Positions 23,401 through 34,500 of a stretch of 64,000 nucleotides of DNA are shown piece after piece. The notes beneath the pieces were generated by a model. The model searched no databases and was not told the DNA's origin. It saw only the letters and a list, made by a program, of their open reading frames with translations. The stretch is from assembly GCA_020740775.1 (NCBI GenBank), contig JAHEWK010000005.1:2728001-2792000 (forward strand), read 5' to 3'. Source of the DNA: Ilyonectria destructans (Eukaryota; Ascomycota; Sordariomycetes; Hypocreales; Nectriaceae). Both the position numbers and the translations under genes were made by a program. How positions within the stretch are numbered: the stretch's first letter is position 1; each line of letters begins with the position of its first letter.

Positions 23401-23500
23401 GGAGGTGAACAGAGCTTCGGACAATGGAGTTGGTCGACTTGCTGCGACTCAGTGGGCGGCGTTGCTTGTTTCGAGAACTGTTGCGACGGAGCATCTCCAA
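20420..23500 (-). CDS. Large disordered Ser/Arg/Pro-rich fungal protein, function unknown
   Basis: A continuous minus-strand frame of 1026 residues from ATG at 23500 to the stop at 20420. The first 60 residues are strongly basic and Ser-rich (RPLSRSKSTNSIVRSSVHL), followed by a short, probably ordered segment (ERDAHIAAVLSYHRA). The remainder is mostly low-complexity Ser/Pro/Thr/Arg sequence with many RRxS/SP-type potential phosphorylation sites and no enzymatic, membrane or nucleic-acid-binding motif that I recognise. The C-terminus is Gly/Met-rich (GAGMGSSPAAFI). The frame also reads open upstream of the chosen ATG (SKSPNRSRPRLEM), so the true start could lie in an undetected 5' exon. Cytoskeletal, polarity or signalling scaffold roles are common for such proteins, but nothing here proves one. 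Confidence 0.75.
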   Translation of the reverse strand: MEMLRRNSSRNKQRRPLSRSKSTNSIVRSSVHLLEVIDPVAAERDAHIAAVLSYHRAQGRRSHEMAAIPRDPASFYLDRSDGARSSTGQGLERNHSTRSRGDGSVSASGVRRQQSVRFAGPSARPRRTLASRATENPGTSDVDNSSLHVLGNVDNRPASTMSYSRRKPDPHALTRRYLDSLQAPDQCYAPEDDIDSVPSSFRRLRKSKSMFSTFNPLNPGYHFNNGTPEKVNPQLANSGSTPMQKENDPIPRDHPPRPSTSLSVLKSRRFVGASRSTSRAENDLAVQLAREKFREQVEGQSRLRSQPSMLFRSRNKRSESSLGFRKSLRNSSNNSTALSSTFSTHSLSISKQPGLRKTARKVSKTLKTKLKGLFSRPKSAAGIGTEGHDPDLCESDGESCLRLEDDLTHHEASMFRVPSHVPSLHAVPSHQEMRSRKGSVESIDSGEHEIPNDKSRVTSWSNSITNTASSVCDWERQRLSIIKENCAHVSTLSRAADEHGEGGKGQETSPGQGIDSQRVYSALMKRMQDIKRQEEALKVRINSGEGWRTSTIRSVQADDDVFGSQGGDPRTMNTSNCENANSSKGLIEIPAVTASESQATVGKDEPASPQRRAAGVQLEPPTTLTHRSSAFFASPTCHLFRTASPYRRALRESMICSEEQGQPELAGSKYLKSLSAISLPTRRTSSAGSDGDPRMAYAESVYSCLTDDVKPALKNLPVAPASQSHGDATIFVDVPTYKPTLLQHQRDVSTASSVEWKTWLSANVSKLEAPITPSKTQAEGEVSDMLPKLGHIRERAEIDSPQQALRSTRQESNEPSARSPLSPVEGNTRSNSDVIIPHSSSARGTLPSDENEAPGAAEFPDWEGRCPPIPPRKHTRSVPSLLMAKDNSETNNPDILAETPRVLSFNTVGPLTSSHGESMRKRRTRLRGTGWHGSPAQSSPGMTGAIERESPAQRSGWSTSHSTPRTRRRIDGYSDNQEDSGPGRLGLDAEGMGSKMMVDMFLHSRRNRTPGSVTGAGMGSSPAAFI

Positions 23501-24192
23501 CCGAGGACGGCTTCGGTTTGGGGACTTCGAATCTTGCAGTAAAAAAATTCCCGTTCACGGCGGATGGGTGAGATGTTGGTATCAAGCCGTGCGTGCGGCC
23601 AGAGGGTCTCTGGTTGACAGGGAACTAACAAAACACTAAGACGGTTAAAGACGTATGGTGGAAGCCAACTGCGATGGAGAGATGAAATGATGTGCAGTTG
23701 ATGAATGTGACGCGTCCAAAGAGAGTTGGTCGATGTAGGAATCGCCCTCGAGATGGCACGGAAGTCCTCGTCATGGCAAGCCAGAAGCTCCATGCTCACG
23801 GGAAGGAATCAGTCGCTAAGCCTTAGGATAGAAAGAGCCGACATCTGATAAGCAAGTGCAACCGAAACTCAAGAGGCAAATCGCAGGCACAACACCCTTG
23901 AGGGACAACAAATCACAGAAAAGCACAAAGAACTGAGTTAATACAAAATGAAATGTATTCTTATCAAGAGGGAACAGAGTCCCTCCCCTATGTGTATGCA
24001 ACCAATCTCAGTGGCCCAAGTCAAGCCACCAAGGACACGACGCAATGACGATGACGACAGGAAATGTCAATAGTCTACGCCCTAATTCATATCAATTGTT
24101 ACCCAAAACGAAACCCAGCAACCGAATACCCGTCCGCAATCCCAGCGAAATGCATAACCAATACACCAATGATGATGATCCTATTGATGATC
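23501..24192. other. Intergenic region upstream of the 1026-residue gene
   Basis: About 690 bp between the start of the 20420-23500 gene and the stop of the protease gene, both on the minus strand. Reading from 23799 downward gives an open frame starting MSMELLACHDEDF that could belong to a 5' exon, but I could not find splice sites joining it in frame. Confidence 0.4.
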
Positions 24193-25862
24193 TTACAGAG
24201 AGATCTCCGAGAGGAACTGCTCAATCTCCTCGTCGACGAGATCGTGAATCTTCTTGGAGAACTTCTCGGCCTTGTTGCCGAACTTCTTAGCAGTCTTGAC
24301 AATCTTGCCAGAGACAACCTCAAAGTCGTTCTCGATGTTGGCCTCGAGATCCTCAATGAAGTGAGGGACATCCTTGAGGGTGGCCTTGTAGCCACCAGCG
24401 GCAACAATCTTGGAGAAGTTGCTGCAGCCACCACCGTTCCAGGCCAACAGGTTGGGGGTATCGTCAGGAATACCGGACAGAGTACCCTCGGTAGCGATAG
24501 AGACGAGGCTGTCCTTCAGCTCCTTGGGGGTGATGGAGGCAACAGCGTACTCAGAGTCCTCCGCGGGCTGGAGAGACAGGTAGTAGGCCAGGAGACCTGC
24601 GATGTGAGGGGAAGCCATCGAGGTACCGGAGATGGTGTTGACGGCATACTTGGAGCCAATCCAGGTGGACTGGATGTTCAGGCCGGGGGCGAAGATGTCA
24701 GTGCACTTGCCGTAGTTGGAGAAGTAGGCACGCGAGTCATCAAGAGCAGAAGCGCCAACGGTGACGGGCTCAACGGCGGCGGCGGGAGAGTAGTTGCAAG
24801 CATCGGCGTTGTCGTTACCAGCAGCAACGGCGAAGTGAACGCCAGTGCGGACAGCAGCGTTGACAGCGGCATCGAGGGCCTGGGTCTTGCCACCGCCCAG
24901 AGACATGTTGGCAACAGAGCCCTTGAAGCCCTTGCGGTCGCCCTTCTTGGCAGCCTTGACCTGCTCAAGATGGCTGGTGGCAGCGAACTCGACACCCTTG
25001 ACGACATCGGACATGGAGCCAGATCCGTTGGATCGGAGGACCTTGACGGCGTAGACCTGGGCCTTCTTGGCAACACCGTACTTCTTACCGGCGATGGTGC
25101 CAGAGCAGTGAGTGCCGTGACCGTTGCCATCCTCATCGGCATCGCCGGTGGGAATGGTCGCGCCCCAGTGAGCTCGGCCCTCAAAGTCGACGTGGTCAGT
25201 GTTGGTGCCGGTGTCAATGACGTAGGCATCAACACCCTCACCACCGGTCGCAGTGTAGAGGTACTTATTGAAGGTACCGAAGTTCAGGGTGCTTCGGTGA
25301 GAGATACGAGCAAGACCCCAGGGAGATTGCTTCTCGGTCTCGCCGTCGCAGCTGTCCTCAGTGACCTTATCCTGAGAATCGATGGGAAGCATGGTGTGAA
25401 CGATGGTGTCTCGCTCGATGAACTCGATCTAGGTTTGGGGTTAGCCTCGGCTCAGTGGCGAGGGAATAGAGAGTGGCTTGGATGGCTTCGACTTACATCA
25501 GGATGGTTCCGGACCTTCTCGATGACGGACTCATGGAAGTGGCCAGCGTAGCCCTTGAATTCACCAATCTTGAAGGTGTGCTTCATGCCAGAGAATGGGA
25601 CGAAGTCATCAGCGGACTCGCTGCGCTTGCGGAGCTCAAGGCGCTCCTGCTCGCCGCCAGAATGGATGTCAAGGATCCAGTTGTGGTGGGACGACGCAGA
25701 GGAATCATCGACGTGGTTCTTGAACTTGACGATGTACGAGTCCGGGATGCTCTCGGCCTCGATGGAGCTGAGGACGGGAGCGGACTTGTCGTGGATGGTG
25801 CCAACGCCGAAGGTGCTGGCGCTGGCGGCAGCGACCAGCGAGAGGGTGAGGGCGTATCTCAT
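24193..25862 (-). CDS. Vacuolar-type subtilisin-like serine protease (cerevisin/PrB family, S8)
   Basis: Two exons (25497-25862 and 24193-25428; 68-nt intron with GTAAGT donor and CTAG acceptor) encode 533 residues. The order is signal peptide (about 1-16), an I9 inhibitor propeptide (about 40-135, DSYIVKFKNHVDD to FIERDTIVHT), then an S8A catalytic domain. The catalytic triad is D194 in AYVIDTGTN, H226 in GHGTHCSGT and S392 in SGTSMASPH; the oxyanion Asn is N327 in AAGNDN. A long Lys-rich C-terminal tail (to EIEQFLSEISL) follows the catalytic domain, as in cerevisin-type vacuolar proteases. The family performs general proteolysis in the vacuole, including autophagic turnover and maturation of other hydrolases. 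Related fungal members are known allergens. All key residues are present, so it should be active after propeptide removal. Confidence 0.96.
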
Positions 25863-28555
25863 GATGACGAATCCGCGCGTGCGAGGCGACGGAGCGGACG
25901 AGGTTCTGGGATGGTCTACCGGCGACCGAAAAGAGCAAGAATCAAGCGTACGATCTACAACCCTCTAAGATGATGGGATTGGAGAGGGCGATGCGTTGGA
26001 TGATGGAGACGATGGATGAGGGGAGATGATGGAGGAAGAGAGAGGATGGCGAGCGGACCCGGGGTAGATAAACGGAAGGAGCACAGGCGTGCGACAGCTC
26101 CGGTGTTGCCTCAGCGGATCAACGCGGGTCGCTGCGGGCGAGCAGTGTGACGCATCCAGCCGCTGGGGTAGGCGATAACAGAGGTGGCTGAGCGCCAAAC
26201 ACGGTTTAGCGGCGCCATGGCCATCCAATCCTGTGACGCACTCCGTTCATGCGATAACGGCAGCCACTGGATCCCAGGTACCTCGGAGCTCCCATGACGC
26301 TCCGTGCGATCGCCCTCGGGCTGGCACGGTATGCCATGCGCCCGCCTCACGAGTCACGACTCTCGGTTGCCTTTTCCCCAACAAACATCAACAAGCGCCA
26401 GGGGCCCTACTAACAGTAATGAGCCATTTGCCATGCTGAGCACGCGAACAAACTCTACCAGAGCGGTGGACCACAGGCTACTGGTAGCTCCCCTGGATGA
26501 ACTACGTAGAGAATACGACAGCGGAAGGCCCCAAGGGCTGATTGTCTCATCCCCCGCTCGGCTGACGCCGCCGTTCCCGACCAGCCCAGGTTGCCTTGGC
26601 TGGCACAGAAGCTACCTTAGTTACTGACTGAGGCGTTGCCGTTTCCACAGGCGCAGTGCCCGGGCTTACCTCCCAGTAACCACCGGTTGGAGAGCCTGGT
26701 CTCAGACCATGAACGAGGCGAGCACCGTGTGCAGAAAGCCATTGGGTCTCATATGCACTGTCTGGCGGCCGTCATGGCGCATGTATCCTGCTCGCGCAGG
26801 CCAAGGTCCCCACACCAGGGACAGCTCCCGCAAGGTACGTCGTTACGTACAGTGTACCGCCGGCCTAGAGCCCTGCTTGGTAAGGCAGGTAGGTACGGCC
26901 AACCCAACTCAGTTAACGCTGCACCAAGGAGTTCCCAGTGTGTGCAGTGTCAGAATGCGGGGGGCGCCTCGGCTTGCAGGCTCCGATTGGCCCCCCACCG
27001 GCCGCAATCCACCTGATCCATCAAGTCAGACGACGTCCCTGGCACGTGCCTGGCGTGGAAGCCAGGCCAGTGTCTCACTCTCAAGCCCCCAAGACACTGC
27101 CCTGGATCCCTGGCGAAAGCAGCAAGCTGGACGAGCTAAGCTCGCCTCAATCAATGACGGGAATCAATCATGGAATGGGAAGCCGCAGCTCGGAAAACGT
27201 CATGACTTCGACAGCTCATCATTCCCCATGCCGCAGGCAGCCTGCAGCCTGGTCTCGTTTCCGTCAATCCATGCTAGAGCAAGGCACTTCCGCCTGAGCG
27301 CGTTGGGAGAGATACGCCGTCATAGCCCATTTTGGGCCCAGCCGCGCCCCGTCCCCCAGCCAAGCCTGGCCGGTCGCCTTCGCTCTGTCTCAAGGTAGCT
27401 TTATCTCTTCCGTCTTCCGATAACGCCATCATGCGCTGGTCGTCGCTCATTCCAGCCGCCCGACTCCACACTCTCAAGGTACTGTACCAACGTCCTGCCT
27501 GATTTGATAGGCATGAAGATACGGATGTCCGTATCTCTCGCTCAAGCACGAGCAGCCATTACCTACCATATTAAAGAGGGGTAATTAAGCCTCGGGTGAG
27601 ACAGGCGACTCCGAGTGGCGACTGAGTCGTCGTAGGCAGACCGTCCTTCATCTGTATGTCTTCCCATGTAGTTGAGAGAGACTCAAGATGGGTTCTCATT
27701 AAGCTTCGCTATGTTGCCTCGACCTTCGCAAATTCCCATCACGGATGTCCCGTCGCACCGTTTAGGACGCGCCCTCTGTTATCTTTCCGTAAGCAGTATA
27801 CTGTGCATATTGGGTTTTCAACACAAAGCAACATTATCACCAATTGCCATGATTCGTGTCGCGCCATTCTCATGCAGCCCCCATTTTCGCCCACTCGTCA
27901 ACTTACCCTACACCACTCACCCGGCTGCCATCGAGCTTGGCCATGCAAGGCTGAGCAGGGATGGAAACCAAGATGTGGAGGAGTATGAGTAAAGACGGAA
28001 AAGTCTCAGGTCCTCGAAATGGATATATCTCACTTGCATCCGGTTTTCGTCCTTTCCCGGCAGGCTGGTTTCCGCATGCGGAGTTGCGAGGGACAAGCAG
28101 CGGGAAGCAGTGGGAGAGATGTCACTCAGCCTCCCTAACTCGAGGTCCCAATGGCCAGAGCCCATAGCCCACCAGCCCCAGGCGGGGCTACCCCTAGAAC
28201 AGCAGGGCTAAGCCACACCTTCAAGGCTGACCGTGACGAGTTGGTAACCGACACAAGCACTTTGTCCAGGCTCCAGTTCACCAGCTGCTTGAGACACTCC
28301 TTTTGTTGCCAGCATCGCGTGCACGGCTCACGGCGCCTGAATTCGAAAACCACTGCAAACGTCTCGATACCGCTGCCTACTTCCTGCCGGCCCCTGGCCC
28401 TACGATCGTCGATTCGCCCCCAACTTCATGCGCCCCGCGCTCGTAGCTCCAACAAGCTCGAGATCTCGCCTTTCGATGCCGACTACGACTGATAACAACC
28501 TGGACCCTTGATGGGCTCTGGGAAAGTGGTTTTGGAATAAACCGCTGGTTCCGCA
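25863..28555. other. Divergent intergenic region, protease and BEACH gene
   Basis: About 2.7 kb separating two divergent start codons. It is G/C-rich with several GGTACC/AGGTAC-type palindromes (for example near 26277, 26831-26850 and 27479). Open frames of 100-230 codons at 26.7-27.4 kb overlap on several frames and show no domain, so no gene is called. Both upstream regions lie here. Confidence 0.5.
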
Positions 28556-31500
28556 ATGAATACAATGGCCTCCTTCTCGAGGAGATACCGATCTTCTACA
28601 TCGGTCTCGAACCCGCCCAGCTCCAAGTCCCTCGAGATCCTCGACGGCCTGCTCTCTGGGCTCGTCAAAGACGCGGCCCTCCAACAAAATGACGGATACC
28701 CCGAGATCCCCCGACTATCAAAGACCCTTCGACACATCGCCCAGCACATAGCTGCTTCAGCGACCCCCGTCCACCAAAATGATTTCCGACATGCCAACGG
28801 CTTCGAGCGCATCCTCAATGTATTGCGTGTCTTCTCCGGCTACTACAACCCCGATAAGCGGAGCGACTCGGATATGCTGTCTTTCTTTAAGCTGCTAGGC
28901 GAGGCCTTGAACGTTCTTTCAGCAGCCCTAAAGGAACACTCTGGCAACCGGAGATTCTTCAGATATAAAGTTGAAGGTGGTGGGTGGGAAGCACTGGAAC
29001 AGGTCATCGCCAGCATTGGGCTAGGTGGCGCTGAGCCAGATGCGTGGATAAGCTGCCATGTCTTTGGGAAGCTGCTCGCCTTCGCTCTTGACGACGAGGG
29101 ACTTGATCTACTCTGCCAGTCCATCGCCAAAGCTCTCCGCCAAGATACGGACAATTCCTCTGCAAATGGTGACGATGATAGCTCAGGGACAGAGGAGCAG
29201 TGGGATTTGGTTTTGGCCAAGTCGGCTGAGAACATTGCACCGGGAGTGAAAGAGGTTATCAACTCCAAGGCCATCCTACGCCACCCGGAGATTTTGAGAG
29301 CAGTTGTCAGCTTCTGGACTGCCATCCCACGACTGAAGAATGGACCCGCTAGCCCAGCTGCCCTACTTGTTCTGGAGACGATACAGTCTGTCATCTCTGT
29401 CTCAATCTATAACCGCGCTGCTGTTCATTCAACTGGAGTTCTATCCCAGTTCCTCAGAGTCGTCTTTAGCACCGACTCGGCACTGAGCCTTCCTGAACGC
29501 GAAAAGGTCCTGGCCGTCTGCAAGATGCTCATGTTTCTGGGCGTCAACCAGCCTGCAGACACACAGTTCTTGCTTTCATCACCGAGCCCCGAGGCATCTG
29601 AATTTTGCTTACAGATGGCGGCCAAATATTCTGGGCCGCCCTTCTTCCAATTCGACCTTTCATTAACCGGCCACTCCTCCCTTGAACTTTCCAGCCTTGG
29701 CCGCTCATTCCCACCCCAGTCAAGTGGTGGATATACCTTTACGGCTTGGATCCGGGTAGATAGCTTCGACCCTACTGCGCACACGACTGTCTTTGGCGTG
29801 TTCGACTCTACTCAGTCTTGTTTCTTGCTGATGTATCTGGAGAGAGACACACACAACTTTATTCTTCAAACCTCTGTCTATTCCAACAAGCCCAGCATTC
29901 GGTTTAAGTCAGTTTCATTCCGAGAAAATAAGTGGTATCACATCGCCATTGTCCACCGACGGCCAAAGACCATGACTACCAGCAAGGCATCCCTCTATGT
30001 CAACGGAGAGTTTTCTGAACAGATTCGCTGCAACTACCCCCACTCGCCCCCACTATCGAACGGAACCAACGAGAGTTTTGCATCTTTCAACTCGAACCAG
30101 AACAAAACCAATCCTGTCCAAGCCTTTTTGGGAACTCCCAAGGATCTTTCAAACCAGGTTGGGCCCGGTCTTGTTTTTTCGAGATGGTCACTTGCTTCTG
30201 CTCATCTTTTCGAGGATGCATTGAGTGACGACTACTTGGCTGTCCACTATGGTCTCGGGCCGCGGTACCAAGGCAACTTCCAGGACAGCCTGGGAGGGTT
30301 CCAAACCTACGAGGCGTCTGCCACTCTGGGTCTTCGAAATGAAATCGCCCATCCCGGAAAAGAAGAGAGTTCCGATATTCTCAGAGCGATCCGTGACAAG
30401 GCCAGCTCATTGCTTCCAGAGTCCAAAATCTTACTGAGCATACTCCCCTCGGCTACATTCCCTGAGAACGTTCAATACTTGGACACAGGGTTACTGCGCT
30501 CAATGCCGAGGAACTGTGCTCGTAATCTTTTTCGATCCTCTAACCAAGAGGGCTCTGCCTTGGCTATCAACTGTGCTGTCCCATGTCTCCCCGATACCTT
30601 GTTCAGGCAACAAGGTCTGGCATCGTTTCGGGGCAGCCCAATTGTTGCTGTTCCATCATACCTGGACGAGAATCTGTGGCGCCTAGCTGGTTTCACGCCC
30701 CTGGCGCTGAAACTTTTCGAGAGAGCGTCATCGACAGATGAGACTGTCCGTGCCGCTGAAATGTTGTTCCACTGTATACGCCAGAGTTGGAGAAATAGCG
30801 AAGCTATGGAGAGAGATACCGGATATGGCATCTTGGGTATGCTGCTCCGTGTGAAGTTGGGATACGGCAACAGCGGCCGCAATGATGCTACTGTGTACCG
30901 ACTTCCCATCACCAATGATGAACGTGATCGACTGGCATTCCAGCTTCTCAGTCTTATCCTTGGATTCGTTGGATACAACCATGCCGACCCTATCGAGTCA
31001 TTCATCATCAACCCTCTCGCCTACCGAACCCTGCTGATTGATTTGGATATTTGGCGCAAGTCGGCGCCGCGCATCCAGGAGCTGTACTACAAGCAGTTCG
31101 TCACATTCGCCGTTAAGAGCAAGTACCATGAGTTTAATAGCCGGAGGTTGATCCGGATGAGTAAGTGTGCCCACTAAATCACCACCTACGGCGATACTGA
31201 CGTGGACGATAGGAATTGTGAAACGACTGCTAGATGCCATGAAAGGTGAAGTGGTGTCAGAAGATACGGTGCCCCATTTCATGGGTGCCTTTGAAGTTTT
31301 GGTCAGGTCAAACTTCAGCCAAGAGGTCCTGAGGTCTCTGGCGCTGTTCATCACATACGCATTCCACTCGCCACTGTCGTCATTGTCGCGAACATCACGA
31401 CCTTTGTCGGCTTTATCAAGGTCCAGCACTCCAGCCCCGATAAGGAGAACTCCAATCGACACCGGGGCGGGTAGTAATTCGCCTTCTGGGTTGAAGTTCC

Positions 31501-34500
31501 TCACGAAGAAGCAGCTTGGCGTCAAAGTATTGAGCATGTACTCTCGCATCTTGTGCGAGAAGGGCAACACGACTCATATTAAGAAGTTCGCCCGGACAGT
31601 GACCAATAAGGTAAGAACTAGTCCAACCAGCCTATAGTCTGCATACTCACATTTTGCAGTGGCTCCTGTACCTGCTGGCGGAAAATGACCCGGAAGTTGT
31701 TGTCCATGGTTGCAAGATCCTTGCTCGACTCTTGATAGTCCATGGATCCACCTACACGGCCAAATTCGCTCTCAAGTCTGGTGGCTTCATCATCATGGCG
31801 AGCCGACTCAAAAGATTCTGGGATATGCCGACCTTGTGGCCAATTTGCTTTAGTATCTTGTTCGGATATGACGTTTCCGAAATCGACTTTGACAGGAACT
31901 TTGACTTCTTCAGTCTCCTGGAGCTATTCGGCAAGCGCAAGGTTGTCTATCCGGACTCATTACTGGTCGTCACCGCGATGCTACAGCATGGTCTCAAGGA
32001 TGTGATGAGACACCAAGATGATCCAGACTCCCCAGCAAGCAATACCAGCTCGTTCAATATTCTGAAGAAGCAACCTTCTGCTCAGGATATCCGACCGCGG
32101 GCAAGTTCCATGGACCTTGCGACAGCCCTTGAAACTCGATGTACGTGAAGCTCCGTGACACAATTTTGCTCGACTAACCATCAGCAGTGAACTTTACAAG
32201 AGACAGCGAGCGAATTGTGAGCCACGCAGGTGTATTGCACACCGTGATTCGTTTCCTGCTAGACCTCCATGCGCGATCGAGCGAGTTCCGTGATTTCGCC
32301 CTGACTTCGGAGTGGGTGAGGCTTCTGCTGGCTGCTCTGTATCCCATCATCGTCAGCGCCGATGCTGTGTCACCCGAAACTGAGCTGAACTCTGGGAATT
32401 CGGCACTCACCTTCGAAGGCACCGACGTCATCATCCGTCCCGTTGGTGGCAGTGGTTCAGCAGCAACACCAATTGTACGGACAAGCAGCGTTGATCCAGT
32501 CCCATCGCCACAGTCCACCCCCCCGAAAGGCACGCCACTCCGCAGAGCGTCGTCGTTCATCCTCCTCACAGCCCACAAGTCGCCGCTTGGCCCAAGCCCA
32601 GCCCGCTTGAGCCCAGCACTGTCGCCCCGGAAGAAAGCACCAAAGCAGAAACCTAGCAGCGAGATCCTGGAGGGTCTTGTGGAGCTTGTTGTGAGTGTCT
32701 TCATGGACCAGCTGCTCGCCCGGAAGGAATTCCCCGGATTTGGCCTCTTCACCAAGGTCCCACCAGGGTTCCAGGAGCATCAGGCTTATTTTGAGTCTTA
32801 CATCCTGAGAAATGTGATCGCTCAGCTCACCAGCAATATCCAACTTAACCAGAAGGCAATTTGCGAACCTCGAATCATCACAAACCTGGCACGATTCTGT
32901 CTTCACATGTCAGAAGCAATCTTTGAGGGGTGGTTCATGAATGGCGCCGAGACCATGATTGAATTTATTGGCATGCTTTTAGAATTCCTGCAGCGACCCG
33001 ATATCGCTAGCTTGAAGAGTGTGCGACTTTGTAGTCAAGCCGTGTCCATGGTCCGCAGTTGCCTCCTGAGGATCATACTGTTGAGATTGTCTGATTTGGA
33101 TAACCCCCAGACCACAGAACTTGAGGCGAGGGATTTCATGAACAAAATCGTATACTGGCAAATGTCTATCCTAGCCTGCTTCACTTCGGAGGATGACTAC
33201 CTCAAGCTCTTTTGGTATCAACTGTACACAAAGTTGACGGATGACAAAAAGTCGATCCGGCTAGCTGCAGCAAACTTCCTGCGCATCATTCTGGTGCAGA
33301 AGCCTGACGAATCTGCAGCTTTGATTCGCTCATGCATGTCCCCGGACCAGAAGCAGCTGTCAAAGGACTTTCAGAAGCTGACTGGCGTGGATGACGAATC
33401 ATTTTTGGACTGGGTTGACAAACATCGCCCATCGTTGGATGTCCTCTTCTTTGGTGGCATGTCAAAGACGTGGGAAGACTTTGTCAGTGCGGAAAACACT
33501 CATACTGCTGAGACTGCCAAAACCCGCGTGACCAAGCGCAAGGAGAAGCTCAGAGGATGGACTTCTGAGAACAGCAACACTGACAAGATCATGATCAGTC
33601 ATGATATTGGCAACAGCGCTTGGATGAAGAGCATCTACAACTCAGAGTACTTCAAGTACCAGCGCATCATGCAAGATCAACAAGACGACTTGGTCTTCCT
33701 CAGCTCGGCTTATAAGAAGATGGAGCGAGATTTGAGGCGCCCCGGTGCCGTCCTTAGCGAGTCGATCCCGTCTAAGTGGAAGCTCGATCGAACTGAAGGC
33801 CGGAACCGAATGCGACTGAGAGTACTCCCTGACTACAGCATGAACATGGACGAGTATCAGCCAAAGCGGAAGACAAGTGAGATCATGCAGACGCTGCGGA
33901 TCAATACCACAGCAAGCCCAGTTCCGTCAGTCACAACGAGCGCAGTGACACCGTCAACCAAGACCGTTTCATCGAATCTTCTAGATGGAAGCGACGCGGC
34001 GCAATTCACGGAAGAACCTGATTCATCTACAGAACCACCGAGCTCTGGGGTTTCTCCCGAGGACGATTTTGAGCTTGTGGATGACCCCAACGACCCCAAC
34101 GAGGGAGACGAAGGCTTCGAGGACAAGAACAGAAAGGTGATGCGCCGACTGGAGCATGGGGACCAAGTGCAAGCGGCGTACAACATCTCCCGTATCGTCG
34201 GACTGGAAGCATGTGAAGGCATTCTCATAATAGGCAAGGAGGCCTTGTACATGATGGACAACGTCTTCCAGTGTGCCAACGGAGACATTGTAAATGTGTG
34301 GCAGGCGCCTCCTGAGGAGCGCGATCCGTTCTCTCAGATCGTCACCGATGCGAAGACGTCCGAGAAACGACAGAATGCTGGACTAAACGATCAAGAGTCG
34401 AGGCATTGGAGATGGCATGACGTGATCAGTATCTCGAAACGGCGGTTCCTCTTCCGCGATGTTGCCATTGAAGTGTTCTTCACGGATGGACGGAGTTATT

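Noticed and set aside
24064..25551. Plus-strand open frame of 495 codons across the protease gene
   Set aside because: It is the antisense shadow of the subtilisin gene; the minus-strand frame carries the full catalytic triad.
26709..27398. Plus-strand open frame of 229 codons
   Set aside because: No domain, no codon pattern, and competing frames on both strands in a G/C-rich promoter region.
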